Shown piece after piece: positions 6,855-15,221 of a DNA stretch of 31,143 nt; position 1 is the first letter of the stretch, and every line of letters starts with the position of its first letter. The notes under the pieces are model-generated. The model made no database searches. It was not told the origin of the DNA and worked only from the letters and a program-made list of their open reading frames with translations. This stretch comes from CAMBRQ01 sp945870325 (GTDB taxonomy: Bacteria; Bacillota; Clostridia; Lachnospirales; Lachnospiraceae), in the NCBI RefSeq assembly GCF_050313795.1, contig NZ_JBNPMC010000039.1:1-31143 (forward strand), written 5' to 3'. Position numbers and translations under genes: made by a program.

Positions 6855-7901
6855 ATGTTGCTTAATACAAAACACAGGGATTATCTATTCGATAACTATA
6901 AAGCACTGTTGATTGTACTGGTGGTTATCGGACATTTTATTGAACCAGGTTACGATAATAATGCATTCTTATATACTCTGAAATGGCTGATCGTTTCTTT
7001 TCATATGCCAGCCTTTATCTTTATCTCTGGTTACTTTTCAAAAAGAGTGCTTTCTTTTACCGCTCTTTTTAAGAAACTTGCCATTCCATATATTGTATAT
7101 GAACTTATTTATTATCTGCTATATGTTCTGATCATCCACAAGCCGACCGGACTCTATCTGATGTATCCGAAATTCTCCTTGTGGTATATTCAGGCGCTTT
7201 TTCTGTGGAGACTGCTGACCCCATTGGTGAAAAAACTGCCACATTATATGTTCCTTTCGATACTTGCAGGACTTCTCATCGGCTGCCTGGGTCTGCCGGG
7301 CAACTTTTTAAGCATACCAAGGACACTGGTATTCTTCCCATTCTTCCTGGCAGGAACTAATTTTAACCGTAAGACTCTGACCCGCCTTCGCTGTCTGAAG
7401 AATCAGATCATTGCCATCCTCACGCTTGCTGTCTTTACAGCATACCTGATTCTGGATGGCTACCATAAGACTCTTTCACCGAAGATTTTCTACGGAAGAT
7501 ATAACTATCATTATCTGGAGCAGAATCCTGCCGAGGGAATCTTCTGCCGGCTGATCTGTTATGGTATTGGATTCGCCATGACATTCGCTGTTGCATTGCT
7601 GATATCAGAAAAACAGACTTTCTACTCCTATATCGGCACCCGTACGATGGCAATCTATCTCTGCCATGGACTAACATATTCAGTTTTAAAGGATTGTACA
7701 AATATTCTTCAGAATGTAGATACGATTCCGGAATCTCTGCTACTGATTACTTTCTGCGTTGCACTGACCGGAATCTTTTCCATACCACAGTTAACTACAT
7801 TCACGAATATGATTGCAGACATGCATCTGCCATCATCTGCACAGCGTGACGTCTGGCTGCCCAGAAGCGGATACTCATTCAGTCATCCCATTCTTCATTA
7901 G
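6855..7901 (+). CDS. Acyltransferase-3 family integral membrane protein
   Basis: A 348-residue protein with about nine or ten membrane segments. It opens with the family signature: a short charged start (RDYLFDNYKALLI) running into a first helix ending VVIGHF, whose His is the proposed catalytic residue. SFHMPAFIFISGYF follows in the second segment, then SLWYIQALFLWRLL. Members move acetyl or other acyl groups onto surface sugars, peptidoglycan or exported metabolites; some have no known substrate. The last 30 residues are soluble. AGGAG lies 11 bases before the ATG. Its 3' end overlaps the convergent ABC permease gene by 4 bases, so no separate terminator fits between them. Confidence 0.88.
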   Translation: MLLNTKHRDYLFDNYKALLIVLVVIGHFIEPGYDNNAFLYTLKWLIVSFHMPAFIFISGYFSKRVLSFTALFKKLAIPYIVYELIYYLLYVLIIHKPTGLYLMYPKFSLWYIQALFLWRLLTPLVKKLPHYMFLSILAGLLIGCLGLPGNFLSIPRTLVFFPFFLAGTNFNRKTLTRLRCLKNQIIAILTLAVFTAYLILDGYHKTLSPKIFYGRYNYHYLEQNPAEGIFCRLICYGIGFAMTFAVALLISEKQTFYSYIGTRTMAIYLCHGLTYSVLKDCTNILQNVDTIPESLLLITFCVALTGIFSIPQLTTFTNMIADMHLPSSAQRDVWLPRSGYSFSHPILH

Positions 7902-8524
7902 TTTTTTCTGCTCCTAAGCCAGATTCCACTAACAGCCAGCACGACCGCCGCCAACAGCAGATATCCCTTTTCAACTAAACTGTCCTTCACCATTGAAAAC
8001 GGATAAAAAATCTTTAGATATTTGTCTCCACTTCCTACCGCTGCAACATAATAGAATATCGGCACCATATATCCAATGATAATATTGTCAGACGCCCCGT
8101 AACAAAACAATCCTAATGCACCAAAGAACAGCATTCCGGCATATGCCCCGAAATAATACTTTACCACCGGAAAATGACAGCCATTCCTGGTCAGCATCCA
8201 TACATATCCTCCAAGGAACAGCGCAAGAATCACGATATTCCCTAATAAACGGATACAATATACCGCGGCGCTATTCATATACTTCGAACCAACCAATTCC
8301 CGGATCTCCCGATTCTGCTCTGGAAGGAATACCGGCGGTATCAGGACAATTCCAATCAGTGCCACATACATTTCCAACACCTTAGCGGTATCTTCCGCCT
8401 CCAGATTAGACACTCCCATCAACAGCGGCGACAAACACAACAATGCCAAACACACCAATAGATGGACAGGAATATTATGCTTAAGATTTACTTTTTCGAT
8501 CTGCCAGTATCTTTCCACGGACAT
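7898..8524 (-). CDS. ABC transporter permease, small subunit
   Basis: A 208-residue membrane protein with about six hydrophobic segments and no soluble domain. It starts 44 bases inside the end of the larger permease gene with a GGGAGG ribosome site, so the two are translated together. The sequence is poorly conserved; the call rests on topology and on the ATPase-permease-permease order. It probably pairs with the 409-residue permease to form the membrane part of an exporter. Convergent with the acyltransferase gene, overlapping it by 4 bases. Confidence 0.72.
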   Translation of the reverse strand: MSVERYWQIEKVNLKHNIPVHLLVCLALLCLSPLLMGVSNLEAEDTAKVLEMYVALIGIVLIPPVFLPEQNREIRELVGSKYMNSAAVYCIRLLGNIVILALFLGGYVWMLTRNGCHFPVVKYYFGAYAGMLFFGALGLFCYGASDNIIIGYMVPIFYYVAAVGSGDKYLKIFYPFSMVKDSLVEKGYLLLAAVVLAVSGIWLRSRKN

Positions 8525-9710
8525 TCAGCCTCCCTCGTCTTTTCTGTGAATATATTCCCACTGTCAATGCCACAATAATGATAGCAAACGATACATATAA
8601 TACCCTGTTTGATACTAACTGCACAAATCCATCATGGAATCCTTTGTAATTCAATTCCGTATTATGTCTTGGTATCAGATTCCATCCATATGCCCCACCG
8701 TCGATTCCCTGCACGCCTGTAAAAACAGAGACAAACCACCAGACACCCTGGACCAGAACAGCCGCTGCCGTATCCGTCAGGTCTGTCAGAAACATGCCGA
8801 CTGCCGTTACAATCATCACTGTAGGCAGAAGCCAACCCAGAATATATTTGGCATATGCCAGATGATCTATCCGAATCCCATCTGATGCCGCCACTTTGAT
8901 ACATTCTGCCAACGGCAGAAATGATAGCAAGAATAACGGCAGCAAAGTCATCACAATCATAGACAGATATCTGCTGACTACAATCGTTCCCGATTTTGCG
9001 CGTCTGGTATAGATCAGTTCCTGCATCTTAGCCCTTCTGTCTCTCATTTCCCGCGTAGTTGCCAGGAACACCGGCAGAATTCCCAGGATAATCACCATAT
9101 AATCACTGAAAAGTCTTGCATAGCCTCCGCTCAATCCATCCTTCTCCACCAGTAAATGATATTCCTTTATGGCATCTTCATAGGTCATCGGTTCTATTCC
9201 ATTGGCTGCCAGATACTGTTCTCCATAATGTGAGCCTCCTCCAAGGAGTTCATCCACCTCTTTCATCAATTCTTTAAACCGCTTGTAAGTAAGACCATCT
9301 ACCGGTTCCATAGGCATTTCTGCCACAAGCCCGGTTACGGAACCATAGTATTCTTCCATCGTCTTCTTAATCTCACCCTGATCAAGTCCTGTTGCCTCTT
9401 CTAATATCTCACCGATTCTCTTCTGCTCTTTCTTATCTGGCTTTACCGTCTTAGCGAATCCAATCGGGTAAGTAGTATATGATTCCCGATAATATTCATC
9501 CGCAAGAGTTCCAAGTGTATTTCTCATAATAACATCCGGATCCTCACTTTGATGCATTCCATAACTTTCCTGCCCCTTTTCCGGCTCTCTTGCAATCTCC
9601 GTCTCACCTAACTGGGTCGCAAAAAAGAAGAGCATGATGCCGACCAGGATCCAATAGATCAGACTCCTTGCAGTTTCACGGCATTCTTTTAAAAACAACT
9701 GTCCGAACAT
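8481..9710 (-). CDS. ABC-2 type transporter permease, large subunit
   Basis: A 409-residue ABC-2-like permease. One membrane helix at about residues 15-35 is followed by a large hydrophilic extracytoplasmic domain (about 40-200, rich in Glu and Lys), then five further helices, the usual layout of drug- or peptide-export permeases. The start overlaps the stop of the ATPase gene (TGATG), a sign of translational coupling. The context (two-component system, ATPase, two permeases) is typical of antimicrobial-peptide or cell-envelope stress export modules. The actual substrate is unknown. Confidence 0.82.
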   Translation of the reverse strand: MFGQLFLKECRETARSLIYWILVGIMLFFFATQLGETEIAREPEKGQESYGMHQSEDPDVIMRNTLGTLADEYYRESYTTYPIGFAKTVKPDKKEQKRIGEILEEATGLDQGEIKKTMEEYYGSVTGLVAEMPMEPVDGLTYKRFKELMKEVDELLGGGSHYGEQYLAANGIEPMTYEDAIKEYHLLVEKDGLSGGYARLFSDYMVIILGILPVFLATTREMRDRRAKMQELIYTRRAKSGTIVVSRYLSMIVMTLLPLFLLSFLPLAECIKVAASDGIRIDHLAYAKYILGWLLPTVMIVTAVGMFLTDLTDTAAAVLVQGVWWFVSVFTGVQGIDGGAYGWNLIPRHNTELNYKGFHDGFVQLVSNRVLYVSFAIIIVALTVGIYSQKRRGRLNVRGKILADRKSKS

Positions 9711-10588
9711 CAGTCTTCACCCCTCTTCCCATGCATCAGATACATATATGCATCCTCTACACCTGCTTCACAGAGTTTTGCCGAATCGAACGGCTTGCGG
9801 TCAGCAATGAATCTTACCATCACATTATTGCCAAGGGTCAGCATACTGGTAACCACATATCGTTTCTTCAGCAGATCCAGTTCTTTCTTACTAATCTCCG
9901 CCGAATATACCTTTCCTTCCGCCATCTTGATCAATTCAGCAACTGTCCCCTGATAGATCACGCATCCTTCATCCAGCACCGCAATCTCTTCACAAGTCGC
10001 TTCAATATCTCCCACAATATGCGTAGATAAGATAACGATCCTCTCCTCTGCAATCTCGCAGAGAAGATTCCGGAATCTTACCCTCTCCTCCGGGTCCAGT
10101 CCTGCCGTTGGCTCATCAACAATCAGCACCTTGGGATTATGAAGAATTGCCTGGGCAATTCCAAGCCTTCGCTTCATTCCACCTGAGAGAGTTTTGACCT
10201 TCTTCTTTTGATCCTCCTGAAGATTCACTTTGCAAAGCAGTTTCGGAATTCTCTGCTTTCTCTGAGATTTACTTAAACCGGATAACACCCCAAGGTAATC
10301 CATTGCCTCATAGACCGTCATATTCCCATACATGGAGAATTCCTGTGGAAGATATCCCACAATCTTTCGGATCTTCGCTGCATCCTCCACATTCTTCCCG
10401 CAGATAGCCACACTTCCCTCCGACTTGGGAAGCAGAGTTGCCAGCACCTTCATAAACGTTGTCTTCCCTGCACCATTCCTCCCCAGAAGTCCGAACATTC
10501 CTGTCTCTATCGTAAGATTCACATTCTTTAGTGCCTGTTTCTTTCCGTAATATTGATTCAATCCTTTGATTCTAATCTCCGCAGACAT
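9710..10588 (-). CDS. ABC transporter ATP-binding protein
   Basis: A 292-residue ATPase with all the standard motifs: Walker A GRNGAGKTT (residues 36-43 region), Q-loop LPQEF (80-84), signature LSGGM (134-138), Walker B VLIVDEP (154-160) and the switch His in STH. About 70 C-terminal residues after the nucleotide-binding domain are variable, as in exporters of the CcmA / BcrA type. AAGGAAG precedes the ATG by 7 bases. It is the first gene of the transporter set, 84 bases after the kinase, with an inverted repeat and a possible extended -10 in that gap. Confidence 0.93.
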   Translation of the reverse strand: MSAEIRIKGLNQYYGKKQALKNVNLTIETGMFGLLGRNGAGKTTFMKVLATLLPKSEGSVAICGKNVEDAAKIRKIVGYLPQEFSMYGNMTVYEAMDYLGVLSGLSKSQRKQRIPKLLCKVNLQEDQKKKVKTLSGGMKRRLGIAQAILHNPKVLIVDEPTAGLDPEERVRFRNLLCEIAEERIVILSTHIVGDIEATCEEIAVLDEGCVIYQGTVAELIKMAEGKVYSAEISKKELDLLKKRYVVTSMLTLGNNVMVRFIADRKPFDSAKLCEAGVEDAYMYLMHGKRGED

Positions 10589-10628
10589 CTCACATCTTCC
10601 TTTCTATCTCTGTTTTTCTTATGAACTA

Positions 10629-10658
10629 TATATAGCATAGAATGTAAATCTCTACATT
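10629..10658 (-). promoter_or_regulatory. Candidate promoter/operator ahead of the ABC genes
   Basis: A perfect 6-bp inverted repeat, aatgta / tacatt with a 6-base centre (10641-10658), lies just upstream of a minus-strand extended -10 (TGC TATATA, hexamer at 10629-10634). No good -35 is seen, which would fit activation by the adjacent response regulator. Inference only. Confidence 0.4.
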
Positions 10659-10672
10659 TTCTCTATAAATTA

Positions 10673-11920
10673 TTAAGAATCTCTTGATTCCTGTGACAGA
10701 AAAAATGAAGCCGTTACAACTGCCCCGCCACGGATACTATTCGCGATATTAAGGGTTCCTCCGTGCTTCTTACATAATTCACGGCGGATATGAAGACCAA
10801 TGCCAAAATGCTCGTCAGAAGCCTCCCCTTTATACTCCTTATAATAGGGTTTCAGCGCCTTCTGGAGCTGCTCTCCCGAGAACCCCGCCCCATCATCACG
10901 GATCGTCAGAACCAGGTCCCCCACTTCCACATGATAGTCAGAGGACACCTCAATCCGTGTTCTGGCATATCGGATCGCATTCGACAGGACATTCTCCAGA
11001 ACCTCCATGACAAGATTATCGTCAATCCAGTACAGCCTTTCTTCTGATTCCTCTTTTGATTCTCCTTCGTCTCCCGTATACTGTATCAGCACATCTCCAA
11101 TCTGATTCAACGCAAAGACAACCTCGCTAATCCGCCTCCTCAGACTTTTAAGTCCCATCTGCTCAGGAGCAAAAGGAACCTCCTCAAGGCTTCGTACGCC
11201 TTTCATCGTATAACTGTATTCCTCCAGCCTCCTAAGATGATCCGACATAAGCGCCAGTGTATCCAACATCTTCTCCTGACTTACTTTGCCTTCCGGAATA
11301 TATCTGGCAAGGAAGTCCGTATACCCTTTTAAAACAGTCAGCGGCGTACGAAGATCATGGGCAAACGCCGCATTCAACTCCTTCTGCCGCTCAATCAGTT
11401 TCCACATCTCTTCTTTTCCCAAGAGTAGTTCCCGCCTCATCTCTTCAAAAGAATTACATAATTGCCCCATCTCGTCCTTACTCTCATACCGAATCTGAAA
11501 ATCCAGATCATTTCTCCGAATCTTCTCCATACTGTCTTGCAGAATAAAAAGCGGTCTTCTCAGCCGCTTCTGGTAAAAGATACAGATTGTTACAATCATG
11601 CCCACGAATGCATAGATGAACGGGCACCACACCCGAAAAGTATCAAGTGTCCGCAGTGCCAAACCATCTGAGTTCATCAGGAAATCATAGTTTCTGAACC
11701 AACTCATGCCATTATCGGCAATCACCTCGCCAAGATTCTCTGTTGCATCAACCCCTGTCCAAATCATCGTCTCCCAGTGCCAGCACAAAGACATGGTGAT
11801 ATAAGACATTCCGAATACCACTACTGAAAGCAGCAGAATATATGCAATCATTGCCTTTCGAAATGAAAGATTCCGTACCCACGCAAGCAGCTGCTCCACC
11901 TTTTCATTTACCCAATCCAT
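10673..11920 (-). CDS. Sensor histidine kinase
   Basis: About 415 residues. Membrane helix 1 (about 24-46), a roughly 50-residue external loop, helix 2 (98-116), HAMP linker (117-170), and a HisKA domain with the phospho-acceptor His188 in FAHDLRTPLT. The HATPase domain has the N box NAIRYA, G1 DDGAGFSG and G2 FGIGLHI. The frame is open to a GTG at 11938, but the ATG at 11920, with GGGGAG 10 bases upstream, is preferred. It overlaps the response-regulator stop by 13 bases. It pairs with that regulator and probably controls the downstream ABC exporter; the signal is unknown. Confidence 0.92.
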   Translation of the reverse strand: MDWVNEKVEQLLAWVRNLSFRKAMIAYILLLSVVVFGMSYITMSLCWHWETMIWTGVDATENLGEVIADNGMSWFRNYDFLMNSDGLALRTLDTFRVWCPFIYAFVGMIVTICIFYQKRLRRPLFILQDSMEKIRRNDLDFQIRYESKDEMGQLCNSFEEMRRELLLGKEEMWKLIERQKELNAAFAHDLRTPLTVLKGYTDFLARYIPEGKVSQEKMLDTLALMSDHLRRLEEYSYTMKGVRSLEEVPFAPEQMGLKSLRRRISEVVFALNQIGDVLIQYTGDEGESKEESEERLYWIDDNLVMEVLENVLSNAIRYARTRIEVSSDYHVEVGDLVLTIRDDGAGFSGEQLQKALKPYYKEYKGEASDEHFGIGLHIRRELCKKHGGTLNIANSIRGGAVVTASFFLSQESRDS

Positions 11921-12582
11921 CGATATCCCACTCCCCACACTGTCTCAATATATTTTCGTTCAGAATGTCTTCCAAGTTTCATCCGAATTCTCCTAATATG
12001 CTCCGTCATAATACTAGAATCTGCCATTCCGTCATATCCCCTTACCTTCTCGTAGATCTGTTCTTTACTGAACACCTGTCCGGGATTCAGGCTCAGCAGT
12101 TCAATCACTCCATATTCTGTCTTGGTAAATTCCAACATATTTCCTTCACAATACACGCATCTTTCATTATAGTGAATGACAAGATCTCCATAAACCTTCA
12201 GAATCCCGTTATTCTTTCTTCTGTCTTCCCGTCGAAGATGGGCTTCTATTCTCGCTCCAAGTTCATCGATACTAAAGGGCTTCAATATATAATCATCGCC
12301 GCCAAGCATCAACCCTTTGATCCGGTCTGCCTCTTCTATTTTCGCAGTCAAAAATAAGATTGGACAGGATACGTAATCCCGGATTCTCTCACACACTTCG
12401 AATCCATCCATTCCCGGCATATTTACATCCAGAAGGATAATATCCGGCTTCCAGGAAATCTTCTCCAATACTTCGATTCCATTCCTGGCATCTGCCACCT
12501 GATATTCCTTCACTTCAAAATAATCCCTCAGTAACTGTATAATTCCCGGCTCATCATCCGCAATTAAGATCTTTTTCTGCAT
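11908..12582 (-). CDS. OmpR-family response regulator
   Basis: A 224-residue regulator. The receiver domain has acidic residues DDEPG (9-13), phospho-acceptor Asp52 in LLDVNMPG and Lys101 in ILKPFS. The C-terminal winged helix ends with the usual IETVWGVGYRW motif. An ATG at 12612 in the same frame is ruled out as the start because it lies inside the -10 hexamer of the gene's own promoter. The ATG at 12582 follows a short leader with a modest GGGCGG site. First gene of the module, overlapping the kinase by 13 bases. Confidence 0.92.
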   Translation of the reverse strand: MQKKILIADDEPGIIQLLRDYFEVKEYQVADARNGIEVLEKISWKPDIILLDVNMPGMDGFEVCERIRDYVSCPILFLTAKIEEADRIKGLMLGGDDYILKPFSIDELGARIEAHLRREDRRKNNGILKVYGDLVIHYNERCVYCEGNMLEFTKTEYGVIELLSLNPGQVFSKEQIYEKVRGYDGMADSSIMTEHIRRIRMKLGRHSERKYIETVWGVGYRWIG

Positions 12583-12585
12583 AAA

Positions 12586-12656
12586 AATACCGCCCTGCCT
12601 TTCGGGAATCATTATAGCACTCTTTTCACTATAAATTCCCTATGCAGGGCGATATT
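12586..12656 (-). terminator. Long hairpin: dehydrogenase terminator overlapping the regulator promoter
   Basis: A 71-base imperfect palindrome. Paired blocks are gccctgc (12592-12598 / 12644-12650), gggaat (12604-12609 / 12635-12640) and ttatag (12612-12617 / 12629-12634). On the minus strand it ends in TTTTT directly before the response-regulator ATG, so it should end transcripts from the dehydrogenase gene. The minus-strand TGC TATAAT at 12611-12616 is inside the stem, so the regulator promoter fires from within the hairpin and its leader is the hairpin's descending arm. Confidence 0.6.
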
Positions 12657-12691
12657 CAAAGAATATTAATAATTATTATGGAAAGCATTTA

Positions 12692-13717
12692 TTATAATGC
12701 AGGATTGATGATATATTTGCCATTTGCACGAAGTTCCGGCTTGCTTAAGATGTCCTCTAATTTATCCAGTCCGGTCACTTCGTATACCATGCTGCTTACG
12801 TCCAGTCTTCCGGTGTCGATCAGATCCAGGGCTCTCTTCTGGGTGTATGGATTGATGAAGGATGCTTTCAGTTCCAGTTCTTTCTGGAATACAGTGTATG
12901 GTTTTACCTTAATCTCTTCATCCGGCTTGGTCAATCCGAACATCATAACAACCGCTTTGTTGCCTGCAATATCAATTGCCTGCTCAATGGTAGATGGACG
13001 ACCAACACACTCAATCACAACATTCACCCATCCCATGCCACTCTCTTTCAATCTTGCCTTTACATCTTCATGGATGGAATCGATACATACATCTGCGCCC
13101 AGTTTCTTTCCAACCTCACGCTTGCCCTCAACAGGCTCTAACAATGCAACTTTTGCTGCACCTGCAAGTCTTGCAAGCTGAAGCATCAGAAGACCAATCA
13201 TGCCACCGCCGATTACAACCACATTGCTGCCCGGCCGGATATTGCACATATCAATTCCGTGGAGGCAGCATGCTACAGGCTCCGCCATTGCTCCCTGCTC
13301 GAAAGTTGTATTATCTCCAATCTTATATACCTGTCTCTGGTTCACACTGCAGTACTCTGCGAATCCACCATTAACAGTAGTTCCGTAACCAATCATAGAC
13401 TCGCAATAATGTGCAATTCCATTTCTGCAGAAGTCACAGGCTCCACAATAGCAGTTTGGATCAATGCAGACTCTGTCACCTGGCTTATAGTTGGTTACAT
13501 TCGCTCCCACTTCTGCAACAATACCTGCGAATTCATGTCCCAGAATTGTCGGTGGTGTTACTTCTGCCGCACCTTTGTCTCCCTCAAAGATATGTACATC
13601 TGTTCCGCAGATACCGCAAGCCTTTACTTCAATCAATACGTCATCTGCCCCAACTTCTGGTTTCTAATACTCCTCAATTCTCAGATCGTGTCTTCCATAG
13701 AATACTGCACTTCTCAT
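12692..13717 (-). pseudogene. Zinc-dependent alcohol/sorbitol dehydrogenase with in-frame amber codon 18
   Basis: From the ATG at 13715-13717, with a strong AGGAGG site upstream, the frame reads MRSAVFYGRHDLRIEEY, then TAG (13664-13666), then continues as a complete medium-chain dehydrogenase to 12692 (341 codons overall, the usual family length). After the stop come catalytic-zinc residues (CGICGTD, GHEF), the four-cysteine structural zinc loop (CYCGACDFC..C) and the NAD-binding GGGMIGLL. Re-initiation at TTG 13636 would give 314 residues but no ribosome site is seen and the first strand would be lost. It is either a recent nonsense mutation, a sequencing error or read-through. All other motifs are intact, so the lesion looks new. 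Divergent from the ROK repressor. Confidence 0.75.
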
Positions 13718-13789
13718 CACTGATTACCTCCTGAATTTTAATAAATCATTTTCGATTAACACTTTTGCGTAACTGTTGTTCATAAGTTA

Positions 13790-13818
13790 AATATATTCTT
13801 TTTTATCGAGAAATTCAA
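13790..13818 (-). promoter_or_regulatory. Promoter of the dehydrogenase gene
   Basis: Minus-strand TTGAAT (13813-13818), a 17-base spacer and TATATT (13790-13795). The short motif cataagtt occurs both here (13781-13788) and near the ROK start (13933-13940); it could be a shared operator half-site. Confidence 0.55.
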
Positions 13819-13893
13819 TTGACTTTTTCTCTAAATATACACTTCATTTTTTGTGTATTATTTACAACAATATATAATTTTATGGCCATTCAA

Positions 13894-13922
13894 TTGCATA
13901 ATAAAGAAAAATGCATTATTAT
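13894..13922 (+). promoter_or_regulatory. Promoter of the ROK regulator
   Basis: TTGCAT (13894-13899), a 17-base spacer and TATTAT (13917-13922), followed by TTGGAGG ahead of the ATG at 13968. Confidence 0.5.
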
Positions 13923-13967
13923 AGTTATGAATAATACTTATACATAAGTTCTTCTTGGAGGTTTATT

Positions 13968-15098
13968 ATGAACAATACCGGAATGACCACTCTGGAAGTT
14001 AAGAAAATCAATAAAAGCAAAGTGTATCAGTTTATCTATGACCAGCAGTCTGTTTCGAAACAATTGATTGCCCAGGAATTACAGATGAGTCTAACAACCG
14101 TCACCCACAATCTTAAGATATTAGAAGAAGAGGGATTTATCGAAAAAAGCGGACAATACCGTTCCACCGGCGGCCGCAAAGCCAATGCAATCAGTATTGT
14201 CGCAACTGCCAGAATCTCGGTTGGTATAGATATATTAAAAGAAATGTTCCATCTGGTTGCCATTGACCTGTACGGCAATATCCTGAAAAAGGAAACCGTT
14301 CCCATCGCATTCTCATTCTCCCTGGACTACTGTGAACAGGTCGGAAATCATCTGGCAACTTTTATCGATACATTAGGACCATTGAAAGAAAATATTCTGG
14401 GAGTCGGCATTGCCATCCAGGGGCACACTTCTCCTGACAGACAGATCATCAGTTATGGGACTCTTATGAATTGCACAGGGATGTCACTTAAGATGTTCGA
14501 GCAATTCATTCCTTATCCCTGTCGGCTGGAACACGACTCTACTGCTACCGCTTATGTGGAATTATGGAGCCAAAAAGATATCAAAGATGCCCTGGTCTTC
14601 ATCCTGAACCGGAACTTTGGCGGTGCTGTCATCATCGACCGCAAGATTCAGACCGGACTCGGCATGCGGGGCGGTTCTCTCGAACATCTCTGCCTTGACC
14701 CAAATGGTCCGAAGTGTTACTGCGGCAAGAAAGGGTGCTTGGAGACTTATTGCTCTGCCGACAGTCTGAAACAGGCAGCTGGAGAAGAACTGGAAGGCTT
14801 TTTTCGCAAACTTAGAAAAGGACAGAAGAAGCAAATTTCGATCTGGCATACCTATCTTCAGCATCTTGCGTTTGCCATCCGCAATCTGACGGTGGTTTTG
14901 GACTGTCAGGTAATTCTGAGCGGATTCCTTGCTCCTTGGCTTGTGCCGGAAGATATTGAATTGTTAGAACATATGGTGCAGGAAATCGCACCATTCGGGC
15001 TGGAAAAAGGCAGTATTTGCGTCAATCATTATGGGCAACTGGCTCCTGCCACCGGGGCTGCACTGTATTATATTGAAGAATTCTTAAAGACAATCTAA
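13968..15098 (+). CDS. ROK-family transcriptional repressor
   Basis: A 376-residue NagC/XylR-type protein. An N-terminal winged helix-turn-helix (about 15-70, with QLIAQELQMSLTTVTHNLKI split over the recognition helices and a STGGRKA wing) precedes a ROK sugar-kinase fold. The zinc site is present (CYCGKKGC, 250-257, with His240 in GSLEH) and Asp190 sits at the sugar-site position. The kinase phosphate loop is degenerate (GIDILKE instead of GIDIGGTK), so this is a sensor, not a kinase. It is divergent from the dehydrogenase gene and probably represses it in response to a sugar or polyol; the ligand is unknown. Confidence 0.9.
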   Translation: MNNTGMTTLEVKKINKSKVYQFIYDQQSVSKQLIAQELQMSLTTVTHNLKILEEEGFIEKSGQYRSTGGRKANAISIVATARISVGIDILKEMFHLVAIDLYGNILKKETVPIAFSFSLDYCEQVGNHLATFIDTLGPLKENILGVGIAIQGHTSPDRQIISYGTLMNCTGMSLKMFEQFIPYPCRLEHDSTATAYVELWSQKDIKDALVFILNRNFGGAVIIDRKIQTGLGMRGGSLEHLCLDPNGPKCYCGKKGCLETYCSADSLKQAAGEELEGFFRKLRKGQKKQISIWHTYLQHLAFAIRNLTVVLDCQVILSGFLAPWLVPEDIELLEHMVQEIAPFGLEKGSICVNHYGQLAPATGAALYYIEEFLKTI

Positions 15099-15111
15099 GA
15101 ATAAACCAGTG

Positions 15112-15212
15112 CTGATTATCGCAGTGAGATCTGGGTTCCGGTAATCAGAAAATAGATGATACACCTGCATGTGGGGTTTTGCCTTTCACTTTCACCCAAA
15201 TGCAGGTGGTAT
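15112..15212. terminator. Terminator region between convergent genes
   Basis: Two hairpins. The first is ctgattatc (15112-15120) / ggtaatcag (15140-15148). The second and stronger pairs atacacctgcatgtggg (15159-15175) with cccaaatgcaggtggtat (15195-15212), then a short T-run on the plus strand. It probably serves the ROK gene and perhaps, less well, the convergent PD-(D/E)XK gene. Confidence 0.65.
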
Positions 15213-15221
15213 TTTAATAAG

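Noticed and set aside
12583..12612. Longer response-regulator start at 12612
   Set aside because: That ATG overlaps the TATAAT of the gene's own promoter, so it would not be transcribed from it.
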